Positions 16,413-25,048 of a DNA stretch of 56,441 nt are shown here, one piece after another. Under the pieces are notes generated by a model. That model was not told where the DNA came from. It saw only the letters and a program-made list of their open reading frames with translations, and did no database searches. The position numbers and the translations under genes were made by a program. Position 1 is the stretch's first letter, and every line of letters begins with the position of its first letter. This stretch comes from an uncultured Dermabacteraceae bacterium. Lineage in GTDB: Bacteria > Actinomycetota > Actinomycetes > Actinomycetales > Dermabacteraceae. The stretch covers positions 1 through 56,441 of the forward strand of contig CAMILZ010000017.1 of assembly GCA_946223075.1 (NCBI GenBank). Reading direction: 5' to 3'.

Positions 16413-17715
16413 GAGCGGCGAGCGCCTTCACGACCGGGCGGGTCTTCGCGAGCGCCTCAGCGTGCTCGGTGAGCGGATCGGAATCGCTCACGAGCCCACC
16501 GCCGGCCTGGACCGTGAGTGTTGTGCCGCGGGCGTGGGCCATGCGTAGCGCGATCGCGAGCTCGCCGTCGCCATCGGCGCCAATCCACCCGACGGGGGAG
16601 GCGTAGCCCGCGCGGTCGACGCGCTCCAGGCGCGCAATGACCTCGTTAGCGGCGGCGCGGGGAGTTCCGGAAACGGCGGCCGAGGGATGGAGCGCGCCTG
16701 CAATCTCGAGAATCCCGAGCCCGTCAGGGGCGGTGCCGCTGATATCGGTCGCGAGGTGCTCGATCCCGGGAACGTGCAGCACGAAGGGCCCTTCCGACGG
16801 TGGCAGGCGCACGCCGAGTCTCTCAAGGGGCTCGCGTACCGAACGCGCCGCAAAATCGTGCTCGGAGCGTTCCTTGGGGTCGTTGAGGAAGGCCTGGCGT
16901 TCCTCGGCGCTCAGTTCGTCGTCCCCGCTCACGGGGCGTGAACCGGCGAGGACGCGCGAAAAAACCCTCGCCCCTTCGGTGCGCACGAGCATCTCGGGCG
17001 AGGCTCCCACAACGTCGTCGAGAGCGAAGGTCCACGCACTCGGGTAGCGACGATTGAGCTGAACGGCGAGCGCCGGCACGAGCGCGCTCGCCTTGAGCGG
17101 CCCGAGGTCGATCTCAAAACGCTCGGAGAGCACGATCTTTTCGGCAACACCGTCGTCGATCTCCTGCACGGCCTCCTTGACGAGCCCGCGGTAGGCCTCG
17201 CCGGAATGCGCGGGCTGCATCGCGCGCGCGGCGACCGTCGGAACCCTCCCCGGGGTGAAGAGCGCGAGGATGTCCTCGGGCTCGGTGGGGCCGTGTCCGA
17301 CGGTTCCTTCGACTTCATCGCTCACGCACGTGAGAAAGGCGCAGCCTTCCACGGAGCCGAGGAGGTAGCGGGGGATCACGAGGCGCGAGGGGCGCGAGGA
17401 CGCGGGGGAGTAGGAGAAGGACGCGAAGGCCATGAGGCCGCTCCCGCGGAGTTTCGCAAGATCGTCGATGTCGGCGCGTTCGCTCAGGTCGCGAAAGGCG
17501 CACGCAAGGTCGTCGAAGCGGCTCGGGCCCGTGGCTTCGAGCCGCGCGACCTCGCCGATGCCGAGGAGTCCGCCGGATTCGTGGAGCCACACGGCGCTTG
17601 GATTCTCAGGAATGTGCTCGGCGATGGTGACGGGGGTGTCGAGACGGACCGATCGCACAGAGAAACGGGGCAGGGCTTCCGCGGGGCGGGCACCGCTCGT
17701 GAATAAGATGGGCAT
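16393..17715 (-). CDS. menF: Isochorismate synthase MenF
   Basis: Chorismate-binding enzyme that makes isochorismate, the entry step of menaquinone synthesis. I take ATG 17715 (MPILFTSGARPAE), giving 440 residues, with GTG 17724 as the alternative; the open frame extends much further upstream only as antisense to the neighbouring gene. Family features are KIVLSERFEIDLG, NRRYPSAWTFALDD, GASPEMLVRTEGARVFSRVLAGSRP, the FLNDPKERSEHDFA segment and HPSAAVSGTPRAAA, ending in TVQAGGGLVSDSDP. It points away from the PerM-like gene and converges with the HtrA gene. It could in principle serve another isochorismate pathway, but the men genes beside it argue for menaquinone. Confidence 0.92.
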   Translation of the reverse strand: MPILFTSGARPAEALPRFSVRSVRLDTPVTIAEHIPENPSAVWLHESGGLLGIGEVARLEATGPSRFDDLACAFRDLSERADIDDLAKLRGSGLMAFASFSYSPASSRPSRLVIPRYLLGSVEGCAFLTCVSDEVEGTVGHGPTEPEDILALFTPGRVPTVAARAMQPAHSGEAYRGLVKEAVQEIDDGVAEKIVLSERFEIDLGPLKASALVPALAVQLNRRYPSAWTFALDDVVGASPEMLVRTEGARVFSRVLAGSRPVSGDDELSAEERQAFLNDPKERSEHDFAARSVREPLERLGVRLPPSEGPFVLHVPGIEHLATDISGTAPDGLGILEIAGALHPSAAVSGTPRAAANEVIARLERVDRAGYASPVGWIGADGDGELAIALRMAHARGTTLTVQAGGGLVSDSDPLTEHAEALAKTRPVVKALAALSSPEE

Positions 17716-17790
17716 GATGTCCACATTATTGCGCACCGTCGAAGATTTCCCCGCACCCCTCGCGGTCCCCACGGCCCCGGGGAGCGTGCT

Positions 17791-19320
17791 GTGAAGCGCA
17801 CCGATGCGACCCCGATTTTCCTTGGCGTGACGGCCGCGGTGATCGCGTTCACGATCAACGTTGCGATCGTCGCGGTGCCCGTTCTCGTTGCTCACGGCTT
17901 CAACACGATGACGCAAGCGAGCACGCTCGATGCCGTGATCGTTTCGCTGTGTCTCGTGGTGCTTGGCCACGGTGGCGCCATGTCGTTCGAGGACGTGGGG
18001 ATCGATGGCACGGCTGTGCTTCCGCCTCTTGGACTGACTCTCGTATTCGCACTCGTGTGCGCAGCCGCGACGTTTCGTACGGGGCGGTCCATGACTCTCA
18101 CGGAGCTGTCGGGCGCGCTCAAGCGCGGTGCGCTCATGGCGCTCGGCCTGATCCTTGCGGGCTTCGGTATTGCGTATGCCCTTGTGGCGACAGTTTCTTC
18201 GCTTCTCGCCCGAACGCCGGGCGTGCAGCCGGTGACCGTGAGCGCGGGCGTGAGCGCCCTCGCCCTCTCGGTCGTCGCCGGCGCCGCGGGGCTCATGGCC
18301 GCCCTCGTGCGGCGCTCGAGCGATTCCGCGCCTCGCGTGGGCATTATTGCGCTCGTGCCGGAGGAGTACGCCGCGGCGTTGCGGTCGATTGGCGTGCTTC
18401 TGCTCGGTCTCTTCGGCGGTGCGGCGGTGGCGCTCACGGTATGGATGGTGGTCCGTCGCGAGGCGATGCTCGCCGTCCATCGCGGGCTCGAACCCGACCT
18501 TTTCGGCACGATTGCGCTCGTTCTCGCGGCCCTCGCTTTTTTCCCCACCATGCTCGTGTGGGCCGCGGCTTTCGTGTGTGCGGGAACGGTCACGGTGGGC
18601 ACGAACACGCATGTCTCCTTCGAAGGATCGCTCACGGGCGTGCTTCCCGCGTTCCCCATCCTCGGGGCGATCCCCGAACCGGGGCGCTTCTCGCCGTGGG
18701 TGTGGGCGCTTCTCGCCATCCCCGCGCTTGCCTCAATCGGCGCGTCGGTGTTCCTCGCCTTCCGCACTCGACACTTCGACACGCGTGGCAAAGTCACCTC
18801 GTGGCTGGCCTATGCGATTGGCGCGCTTCTCGTGCTCACCGTGATCTTCATGCTCGGAAGCGGAAGTATCGGCACGGCACAGCTCGCCCACGTGGGCCCG
18901 CAGCTCACATCGCTCTTGCTCCCCACGGCGCTCCTCGTATTCGCGCCGGCTGCCCTCATCGCGGGGTGGAGCCAAACCGGCGTCGATTCGTGGGTCTCGG
19001 CGAAGCTTCGCGCTGGCCGCGCACGCGTAGGCGAACACACCGCATCGCTGCGTGCACGCGTCGAGGAAGCTGAAGCGAAGGGTGCCTCGAGTGAACGCGG
19101 CGACGAGGAGAGCGAGGCGAAGGAAAAGGGGCGCAAGGCCGCGGAAGAGGACTCTTCGGCCGCTGAGCGCACCGAGCCAACCGAGCAAGACGAGCCCGAA
19201 GACTCCGATCGCCGCGACAATCCCGCTGACGACACCGGGGTGGACGACGATGCCGAGCTCGCACGGGACGGCGACAGTGCGCGCGAGAAGAAACCTTCGA
19301 CCGCGGGCGAATCAGACTAG
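17791..19320 (+). CDS. DUF6350 / PerM-like polytopic membrane protein
   Basis: A 509-residue integral membrane protein with about ten hydrophobic segments up to residue 400, then a strongly acidic, Glu/Lys/Asp/Ser-rich cytoplasmic tail of about 100 residues. The position directly upstream of purN-purH matches the PerM locus of mycobacteria, where PerM is linked to cell division; I assign the family from topology plus this synteny. The start is GTG 17791 with GGGGAG about 8 bases upstream. Its 3' end overlaps the convergent small membrane protein gene by 4 bases. The tail could bind partner proteins. Confidence 0.7.
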   Translation: MKRTDATPIFLGVTAAVIAFTINVAIVAVPVLVAHGFNTMTQASTLDAVIVSLCLVVLGHGGAMSFEDVGIDGTAVLPPLGLTLVFALVCAAATFRTGRSMTLTELSGALKRGALMALGLILAGFGIAYALVATVSSLLARTPGVQPVTVSAGVSALALSVVAGAAGLMAALVRRSSDSAPRVGIIALVPEEYAAALRSIGVLLLGLFGGAAVALTVWMVVRREAMLAVHRGLEPDLFGTIALVLAALAFFPTMLVWAAAFVCAGTVTVGTNTHVSFEGSLTGVLPAFPILGAIPEPGRFSPWVWALLAIPALASIGASVFLAFRTRHFDTRGKVTSWLAYAIGALLVLTVIFMLGSGSIGTAQLAHVGPQLTSLLLPTALLVFAPAALIAGWSQTGVDSWVSAKLRAGRARVGEHTASLRARVEEAEAKGASSERGDEESEAKEKGRKAAEEDSSAAERTEPTEQDEPEDSDRRDNPADDTGVDDDAELARDGDSAREKKPSTAGESD

Positions 19321-19742
19321 AAGGGCAACCACTCGAGGATCGCGCCGGGGAGTTCCTTCCCGCACGACGACACGGCCGTATTCGTGAGGGCCGTATCGAG
19401 GCACTCCTGGTACTGGGTCATCGGCCCGTAGAACACGAGGGAAAGAAGCGCGAGGCCGATCACCACGATTGAGGCGGGGATTCCGAACGCGGCCGTGACA
19501 CTCGCCGATCGCCGAGCGGGCGTGGGCCATGCGATCACCATGAGTCGCACGAGGAACACGAGGGCGCCGATGCCCGCGAGGCCCGCGACGAGGCTGAACG
19601 GAAGGGGGAGGAGTGTTGCTCCCCACGCGACGATCATGCACAGCGCGGCGAAGAGCAAGGTGCGGCTGAAGGCTTTTTGACGCTCCGGCGGGAACACGGG
19701 CTGGTCTTGGCGAGGGTCTGGTTCGGAAGTCACGCCTTCCAT
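19317..19742 (-). CDS. Small four-helix membrane protein, function unknown
   Basis: A 141-residue product from ATG 19742 (MEGVTSEPD). A hydrophilic N-terminus of about 25 residues is followed by three clear hydrophobic helices and a possible fourth: RTLLFAALCMIVAWGATLLP, LVAGLAGIGALVFLVRLMVI and GIPASIVVIGLALLSLVFYG. A short C-terminal part holds two cysteines (YQECLDTALTNTAVSSC), which could form an external disulfide. Membrane proteins of this size beside perM-purN are known in actinobacteria, but I cannot name the family. It converges with the PerM-like gene and is divergent from purN. Confidence 0.65.
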   Translation of the reverse strand: MEGVTSEPDPRQDQPVFPPERQKAFSRTLLFAALCMIVAWGATLLPLPFSLVAGLAGIGALVFLVRLMVIAWPTPARRSASVTAAFGIPASIVVIGLALLSLVFYGPMTQYQECLDTALTNTAVSSCGKELPGAILEWLPF

Positions 19743-19807
19743 TGTGCCGCATGCTCGCCCCGTGGCCACGAGCGCGCGTCGCTCCCCGTGCCCGCTACTG
19801 TGGAGTC

Positions 19808-20383
19808 ATGAACGATTTCACGTGCGTCGTGTTCATCTCAGGAACGGGGAGCAATCTCCGCGCGATCCTCGAAGCGATCGACACGGGCGCCCTCGCGGGG
19901 GTGCGGGTCGCGGCGGTCATCGCGGATGTCGACGCTCCCGGACTTGCCTTCGCACGCGAGCGCGAAATCCCCGCGCACATCGTGGCGCTTCGCGACTTCC
20001 ACTCGCGCGAGGAATGGGACCGCGCGCTCGCGGAATGCACGCGACGATACGCTCCGGATCTCGTTGTGCTCGCGGGCTTCATGCGGCTGCTCGGAGCACC
20101 GATGCTCGAGGCGTTCGGCGGGCGCATCATCAATACCCATCCCGCGCTCCTGCCCGCCTTCCCCGGTGCTCACGGCGTGCGCGACGCGCTCAACTACGGC
20201 GTGAAGGTCACGGGCGCGACCGTGATCGAGATCGACGAAGGCGTGGATACGGGCGCGATTATCGACCAGCGTGCCCTGACCGTGTATCAGGGGGAGAGCG
20301 AAGCAGATCTCCACGAGCGAATCAAGGTCATCGAGCGCGAGATGCTCGTGGACGTCATCGCGCGGCGCGCCCGGAAGGAATAG
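19808..20383 (+). CDS. purN: Phosphoribosylglycinamide formyltransferase PurN
   Basis: Third step of purine synthesis: transfers formyl from 10-formyltetrahydrofolate to GAR. It is 191 residues from ATG 19808 (MNDFTCVVFISGTGSNLRAI). The GAR phosphate loop is SGTGSN, the catalytic Asn/His/Asp pattern is seen as INTHPALLPAFPGAHG and VTGATVIEIDEGVDTGAII, and LVVLAGFMRLLG is the folate-side segment. Length and motifs are canonical. It is followed by purH after 94 bases containing a palindrome. Confidence 0.95.
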   Translation: MNDFTCVVFISGTGSNLRAILEAIDTGALAGVRVAAVIADVDAPGLAFAREREIPAHIVALRDFHSREEWDRALAECTRRYAPDLVVLAGFMRLLGAPMLEAFGGRIINTHPALLPAFPGAHGVRDALNYGVKVTGATVIEIDEGVDTGAIIDQRALTVYQGESEADLHERIKVIEREMLVDVIARRARKE

Positions 20384-20404
20384 CCCACCGGCCCGCTCGT
20401 CGTC

Positions 20405-20432
20405 ACCTATCGTTCACGTGAACGCGATAGGT
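20405..20432. promoter_or_regulatory. Nested palindrome upstream of purH
   Basis: A perfect 14-bp palindrome CGTTCACGTGAACG (20411-20424) is flanked by ACCTAT on the left and, after two extra bases, ATAGGT on the right. It ends 45 bases before the purH start. The nested symmetry suggests a dimeric regulator binding site controlling purH; the regulator is unknown. Confidence 0.5.
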
Positions 20433-20477
20433 TTAAAGGACCTACCGCATGATTATTGACGACGAAGGAGCCTCCGC

Positions 20478-22058
20478 ATGTCCAAGCGTGCCGTTACGCG
20501 CGCCCTGGTCTCCGTATACGACAAGACCGGTCTTCTCGACCTTGCGACCGCCCTCCACAGGAGCGGCGTTGAAATCGTGTCGACCGGCTCTACGGCGAAT
20601 GCAATCGCTGAGGCAGGGGTTCCCGTGACGGCCGTCGAGAGCGTGACGGGCTTCCCCGAGATTCTTGACGGTCGCGTCAAGACCCTCCACCCCAAGATCC
20701 ACGGTGGTCTTCTTGCCGACCGAGATACGCCCACGCATGTCGCCGCGCTCGAGGAGCACGAGATCGCCCCGATCGACCTTCTCGTGTGCAACCTCTACCC
20801 GTTCGAAGAAACCGTTGCGAGCGGCGCCTCGTTCGACGAGATCGTCGAGAAAATTGACATTGGCGGCCCCGCGATGGTGCGAAGCGCCGCAAAGAACTTC
20901 AACTCGTGCGCGGTTGTCACGAGCATTGAACAGTACGACCTCGTCGAAGGTGCCGTGGCAAGTGGCGGCTTCACGCGCGAGGAGCGCCTCGTGCTCGCCG
21001 CCGATGCCTTCTCGCGCATCGCCGAATACGATGCCGCGATCGAAGAGTGGATGGCGGACCGCGCGGACGAAACGCTCGGTGTCGACCCCGAAGAGCAGGA
21101 CCTCACGCCGCTGCGCTACGGCGAGAACTCCCATCAGCACGCCTTCCTCGACGCGAGTCGCGCGCTTTTTGAGGATTCAACGACCCTCGCCGAAGCCGAG
21201 CTCCTGAACGGCAAGGCCATGAGCTACAACAACTACGTTGATGCCGATGCCGCCCTGCGCGCCGCATTCGACCACCCCGAGCCGTGCGTCGCGATTATCA
21301 AGCACAACAACCCGTGCGGTATCGCCATCACGCCCGAAGGAACCAACATTGCCGAGGCGTACACGAGGGCCCACGCGACCGACCCGGTCTCCGCGTTCGG
21401 CGGCGTGATCGCCGCGAACCGCCCCGTGAGCCTCGACATGGCGAAGCGCATCACGGAGGTCTTCACCGAGGTCATCGTCGCCCCCGGCTACGAGGACGGC
21501 GCGCTCGAAGCCCTCAAGGCGAAGAAGAACCTGCGAATCCTCGAAATCTCGGGCGCCCCGCGCACCGACTCCTCCTTTGACGGTCGCGAAATCTGGGGTG
21601 GTGTGCTCTACCAAGAGCCCGATCAATACCAGGCGCACGGCGACGACCCTTCGAACTGGGAACTCGTGTGCGGTGAGCAAGCGTCGGAAGAAACCCTCGC
21701 GGATCTGGCCTTTGCGTGGCGTGCCGTGCGCGCACCCCGCTCGAACGCGATCCTGCTCGCGAAGAACGGCGCGGCCGTGGGCGTTGGCATGGGGCAGGTC
21801 AACCGCGTGGACGCCTGCCGCCTCGCGGTCGAACGCGCCAACACGCTCGGCAAGGACGGCGAGGAACGCGCGCGCGGCGCGGTCGCGGCGTCCGACGCTT
21901 TCTTCCCCTTCGCCGACGGTCCCGAACAGCTCATCGCCGCCGGGGTCACGGCCATCGTGCAACCGGGCGGCTCCATTCGCGATGAGGAGGTGATCGACGC
22001 ATGCCGGAAAGCGGGAATCACGATGTACACGACGGGCACTCGCCACTTCGCGCACTGA
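20478..22058 (+). CDS. purH: Bifunctional AICAR transformylase / IMP cyclohydrolase PurH
   Basis: Catalyses the last two steps of IMP synthesis. It is 526 residues long. The N-terminal IMP cyclohydrolase domain (about 1-195) shows ALVSVYDKTGLLDLA, VSTGSTA, VTGFPEILDGRVKTLHPKIHGG and DIGGPAMVRSAAKNF. The C-terminal transformylase domain contains LRYGENSHQHA, the catalytic KHNNPCG, FGGVIAANRPV and TDAFFPF-like SDAFFPFADG near the end. The start ATG 20478 has GAAGGAG upstream. The last 58 bases overlap the proposed start of the PPK2 gene. Confidence 0.96.
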   Translation: MSKRAVTRALVSVYDKTGLLDLATALHRSGVEIVSTGSTANAIAEAGVPVTAVESVTGFPEILDGRVKTLHPKIHGGLLADRDTPTHVAALEEHEIAPIDLLVCNLYPFEETVASGASFDEIVEKIDIGGPAMVRSAAKNFNSCAVVTSIEQYDLVEGAVASGGFTREERLVLAADAFSRIAEYDAAIEEWMADRADETLGVDPEEQDLTPLRYGENSHQHAFLDASRALFEDSTTLAEAELLNGKAMSYNNYVDADAALRAAFDHPEPCVAIIKHNNPCGIAITPEGTNIAEAYTRAHATDPVSAFGGVIAANRPVSLDMAKRITEVFTEVIVAPGYEDGALEALKAKKNLRILEISGAPRTDSSFDGREIWGGVLYQEPDQYQAHGDDPSNWELVCGEQASEETLADLAFAWRAVRAPRSNAILLAKNGAAVGVGMGQVNRVDACRLAVERANTLGKDGEERARGAVAASDAFFPFADGPEQLIAAGVTAIVQPGGSIRDEEVIDACRKAGITMYTTGTRHFAH

Positions 22059-23179
22059 TCGCCTTCCTCAAACGAATCTTTGGGAAGCAACCCGAGGCCG
22101 AGCAAGCGTCGGACTCCACCCCGAACCCCGAAGCAGAGCCCGCGCCCGTAGAACCAGGGCCGGCGCCCACCCCAACGACCCTCACTCATGAGGATCAAAC
22201 CCCCACCCCCACGAGCGAAAGACCAGCGATGAAAAAAGGCAAGAAGCGCCCCGTTCCCGAACTCGACCTCAACGGCGAGCTGCCCCACAGCAGCAACCTT
22301 CGCGAATTTATCGAGCACTTGCGTGAGCTCGGCTACACGGTCGCCGATGGCCACTCGCCCGACCCCGACCTGATCGACCCGTACGGCAACCCCGTGTACA
22401 CGTGGCAAGAGGGCTACCCGTATCCCACGCGCATGGCGCGCGACGAGTACGAACGCGAGAAGTACTTCCTCCAGGTCGAGCTGCTCAAGCTTCAGTACTG
22501 GCTCGAGGACGCGAAGAAGAAAGCCATCATCATCTTCGAGGGGCGCGATGCGGCCGGTAAGGGCGGCACGATCAAGCGCTTCACCGAGCACCTCAACCCG
22601 CGCATGGCTCGGGTCGTTGCACTCAATAAGCCCACCGAGCGCGAGAAGGGCCAGTGGTACTTCCAGCGCTACGTCGAGCATCTCCCGACCGAGGGCGAAC
22701 TGGTGCTGTTTGATCGCTCCTGGTACAACCGCGCGGGTGTTGAGCGCGTCATGGGCTTCGCGACCGACGAGGAATACGAAACCTTCATGACCCAGGTGCC
22801 GCACTTCGAGCGCATGCTCGTCGATTCCGGCATTCACGTGACGAAGTTCTGGTTCTCGGTCTCGCAAAAGGAGCAGCGCACGCGCTTCGCGATTCGTCAG
22901 CTCGACCCAGTTCGCCAGTGGAAACTCTCGCCCATGGACCTCGAGTCCCTTGACCGCTGGGAGGCGTACGGTGCGGCAAAGGAGGAGATGTTCCGCCGTA
23001 CCGACAAGAAGTACGCACCCTGGACGATCATCCGCTCGAACGATAAAAAGCGCGCACGCCTGAACGCGATGAAGTTCTTCCTCTCGCAGTTTGAGTACGA
23101 GGGCAAGGACCACGAGGTCGTGGGCACGCCTGACCCACTCCTCGTGATGCGCGGCAAGAACGAAGCAGCTGACGAATAA
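22001..23179 (+). CDS. ppk2: Polyphosphate kinase 2 family protein
   Basis: PPK2 enzymes transfer phosphate between polyphosphate and nucleotides. It shows the Walker A motif FEGRDAAGKGGTIKRF near residue 180, the lid and Walker B regions LVLFDRSWYNRAGVERVMGF and the conserved ARNDEKRARLN-like RSNDKKRARLN, in a single PPK2 domain (class I-like length). ATG 22001 has GGAGG ten bases upstream inside purH, giving 392 residues with a Pro/Glu-rich disordered N-terminus. An ATG at 22229 (MKKGKKRPVPELDLNGELP) would give a 316-residue core enzyme and is a real alternative. Overlap with purH suggests coupled expression. Confidence 0.9.
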   Translation: MPESGNHDVHDGHSPLRALIAFLKRIFGKQPEAEQASDSTPNPEAEPAPVEPGPAPTPTTLTHEDQTPTPTSERPAMKKGKKRPVPELDLNGELPHSSNLREFIEHLRELGYTVADGHSPDPDLIDPYGNPVYTWQEGYPYPTRMARDEYEREKYFLQVELLKLQYWLEDAKKKAIIIFEGRDAAGKGGTIKRFTEHLNPRMARVVALNKPTEREKGQWYFQRYVEHLPTEGELVLFDRSWYNRAGVERVMGFATDEEYETFMTQVPHFERMLVDSGIHVTKFWFSVSQKEQRTRFAIRQLDPVRQWKLSPMDLESLDRWEAYGAAKEEMFRRTDKKYAPWTIIRSNDKKRARLNAMKFFLSQFEYEGKDHEVVGTPDPLLVMRGKNEAADE

Positions 23180-23202
23180 TCACCATCGCGGGGCGGCCCG
23201 AA

Positions 23203-24669
23203 CTACGGTTCGAGGTCGCCCTTCGCGATGGGGTCCGAGCTGTCGAGGGCGGAGATTGCGCCCGTTGCCGTGGCCCTGTACGGCTGGGTCATGCGGGCAG
23301 GGGTGAGGATCTCATCGAGGTGCCCCTCGCTCACGAGCCCGCGCTCGAGCACGATCTCGCGTACCGATTTGCCCGAGTGAAGCGCCTGCGAGGCGATGTC
23401 TGAGGACGCCGCGTAGCCGATCACGGGTACGAGTGCCGTGACGATTCCGATCGACCGCTCGAGGTTGCCCGCGAGGACGTCCTCGTTGATGGTGATGCCC
23501 TTGATGCACCGCTCGGTGAGGGCACGCATCGCGCGCGTCATGATGCGCGTGGAGTTGAGTATGTTGTAGGCGATCACGGGCTCGAACGCGTTGAGCTGGA
23601 GTTGCCCGCCCTCCGCGGCGAGCGTGACCGTGAGGTCATTGCCGATCACCTGGAACGCGACCTGGTTGACCGCCTCGGGGATCACGGGATTGACCTTGCC
23701 CGGCATGATCGAGCTGCCCGGTTGAACGGCGGGGAGGTTGATCTCGTTGAAGCCCGCGCGCGGGCCGGAGGAGAGAAGGCGCAGGTCGTTACAGATCTTC
23801 GAGATTTTCACGGCGATGCGTTTGAGCACGCTCGAGAACGTCACGAACGCTCCCGTGTCGCTCGTGGCCTCGACGAGATCGGCGGCAAGGGTGAACTTCT
23901 TCCCCGTGATGCGCGTAAGTTCCTCGACGACGAGCGAGGCGTACTTCGGGTCGGTTGTGATGCCCGTGCCGATCGCGGTCGCCCCCATGTTGATTTCCCT
24001 GAAGAAGCGCGCGGTGCGCGTGAGCCTCTCGACGTCCTCGCTCACGGTTGTCGCCCACGCGTGGAACTCCTGACCCACGGTCATGGGAACAGCATCCTGC
24101 ATTTGCGTGCGACCCATCTTGAGCACGTGGTTGAACTCCTCGCCCTTCGCGCTCAGGGCATCGATGAGCCCCTGCATGGCGTCGGCGAGATCCGGGAAGC
24201 TCAAGAGAATCGCGAGGCGCACAGCGGTGGGGTAGACGTCATTCGTGGACTGCCCGAAGTTCACATCGTTGTTGGGGTGAAGGTATTCGTATTGCCCTCG
24301 CTCATGGCCCAGGATTTCGAGGCCGCGATTCGCGATGACCTCGTTCGCATTCATGTTCGTGCTCGTGCCCGCGCCGCCCTGGATGAGGTCTACGACAAAG
24401 TGCTCATGGTGCTCGCCGTTCTCGATTTCTGCGCAGGCCTGCGCGATCGCGTCGGCTTTGGCTTTTTCGAGGCCGCCGAGGCGCTGGTTCGTGCGCGCAG
24501 CCGCGTGCTTGACGTAGGCGAGAGCCCGCACGAGCGACGGGAAGTGGTGGAGGCGGAAGTCTGAGATACGGAAATTTTCGAGGGCCCTCAGGGTTTGAAC
24601 GCCGTAGAGGGCATCGGCGGGGACTTCGCGGTCTCCGAGCAGGTCATGCTCGATGCGCACGTCGGTCAT
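23203..24669 (-). CDS. aspA: Aspartate ammonia-lyase AspA
   Basis: Converts aspartate to fumarate and ammonia. It is 488 residues from ATG 24669 (MTDVRIEHDLLGDREVPADALYGVQT); the longer frame upstream is not conserved. Aspartase/fumarase hallmarks are GAGTSTNMNANEVIANR, NDVNFGQSTNDVYPT, TQMQDAVPMTVGQEF and the superfamily signature GSSIMPGKVNP. YGVQTLRALENF at the N-terminus favours aspartase over fumarase class II. Fumarate made here could feed respiration with menaquinone. It is divergent from the DUF3017 gene. Confidence 0.93.
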   Translation of the reverse strand: MTDVRIEHDLLGDREVPADALYGVQTLRALENFRISDFRLHHFPSLVRALAYVKHAAARTNQRLGGLEKAKADAIAQACAEIENGEHHEHFVVDLIQGGAGTSTNMNANEVIANRGLEILGHERGQYEYLHPNNDVNFGQSTNDVYPTAVRLAILLSFPDLADAMQGLIDALSAKGEEFNHVLKMGRTQMQDAVPMTVGQEFHAWATTVSEDVERLTRTARFFREINMGATAIGTGITTDPKYASLVVEELTRITGKKFTLAADLVEATSDTGAFVTFSSVLKRIAVKISKICNDLRLLSSGPRAGFNEINLPAVQPGSSIMPGKVNPVIPEAVNQVAFQVIGNDLTVTLAAEGGQLQLNAFEPVIAYNILNSTRIMTRAMRALTERCIKGITINEDVLAGNLERSIGIVTALVPVIGYAASSDIASQALHSGKSVREIVLERGLVSEGHLDEILTPARMTQPYRATATGAISALDSSDPIAKGDLEP

Positions 24670-24760
24670 GTCGTGATTCACGTCCTTGTGATGGTCAGGT
24701 GGTCTGCGTCGAGGTCGAGGCGACGCTCCTAGCCTAACCACCTCGGGCTACCATGGTGGC

Positions 24761-25048
24761 GTGAATCGCTCGCCCTCCTCCCTCGGCTCGGCCGTGCATC
24801 GTCAGCGGCTTTTGCTTGTGACGCTGGGGATTGTCTTTTTTGTGGTGCTCCCGATCGGCCTGATTTTTTCCGTCCCGACCGCCGGATACACGCTTTCGGC
24901 GCTTCTTCTTGCACTCGCGGTTGTGCGGCTCCTCCTGCCGGTGGAGGCGCTCGGCGCTCTCGTCGTGAGGCGCCGCTCGATCGATGTCGCGACGATTCTC
25001 CTCCTCGCCGTTCTTATTTTTGCCCTGGCTTCGAGTCCCGGGCTCTAA
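24761..25048 (+). CDS. DUF3017 small membrane protein
   Basis: A 95-residue protein from GTG 24761 with three hydrophobic helices (LLLVTLGIVFFVVLPIGLIFSV, YTLSALLLALAVVRLLLP and VATILLLAVLIFALASS). The length and the RRRSIDV segment before the last helix match actinobacterial DUF3017, of unknown function. The stop lies inside the tail of the convergent carbonic anhydrase gene (35 bases of overlap). Confidence 0.75.
   Translation: MNRSPSSLGSAVHRQRLLLVTLGIVFFVVLPIGLIFSVPTAGYTLSALLLALAVVRLLLPVEALGALVVRRRSIDVATILLLAVLIFALASSPGL

Noticed and set aside
17716..18612. N-terminal extension of menF by about 300 codons
   Set aside because: The extension is His/Arg-rich and antisense to the PerM-like gene; family length and the start region MPILFTSGARP support 17715.
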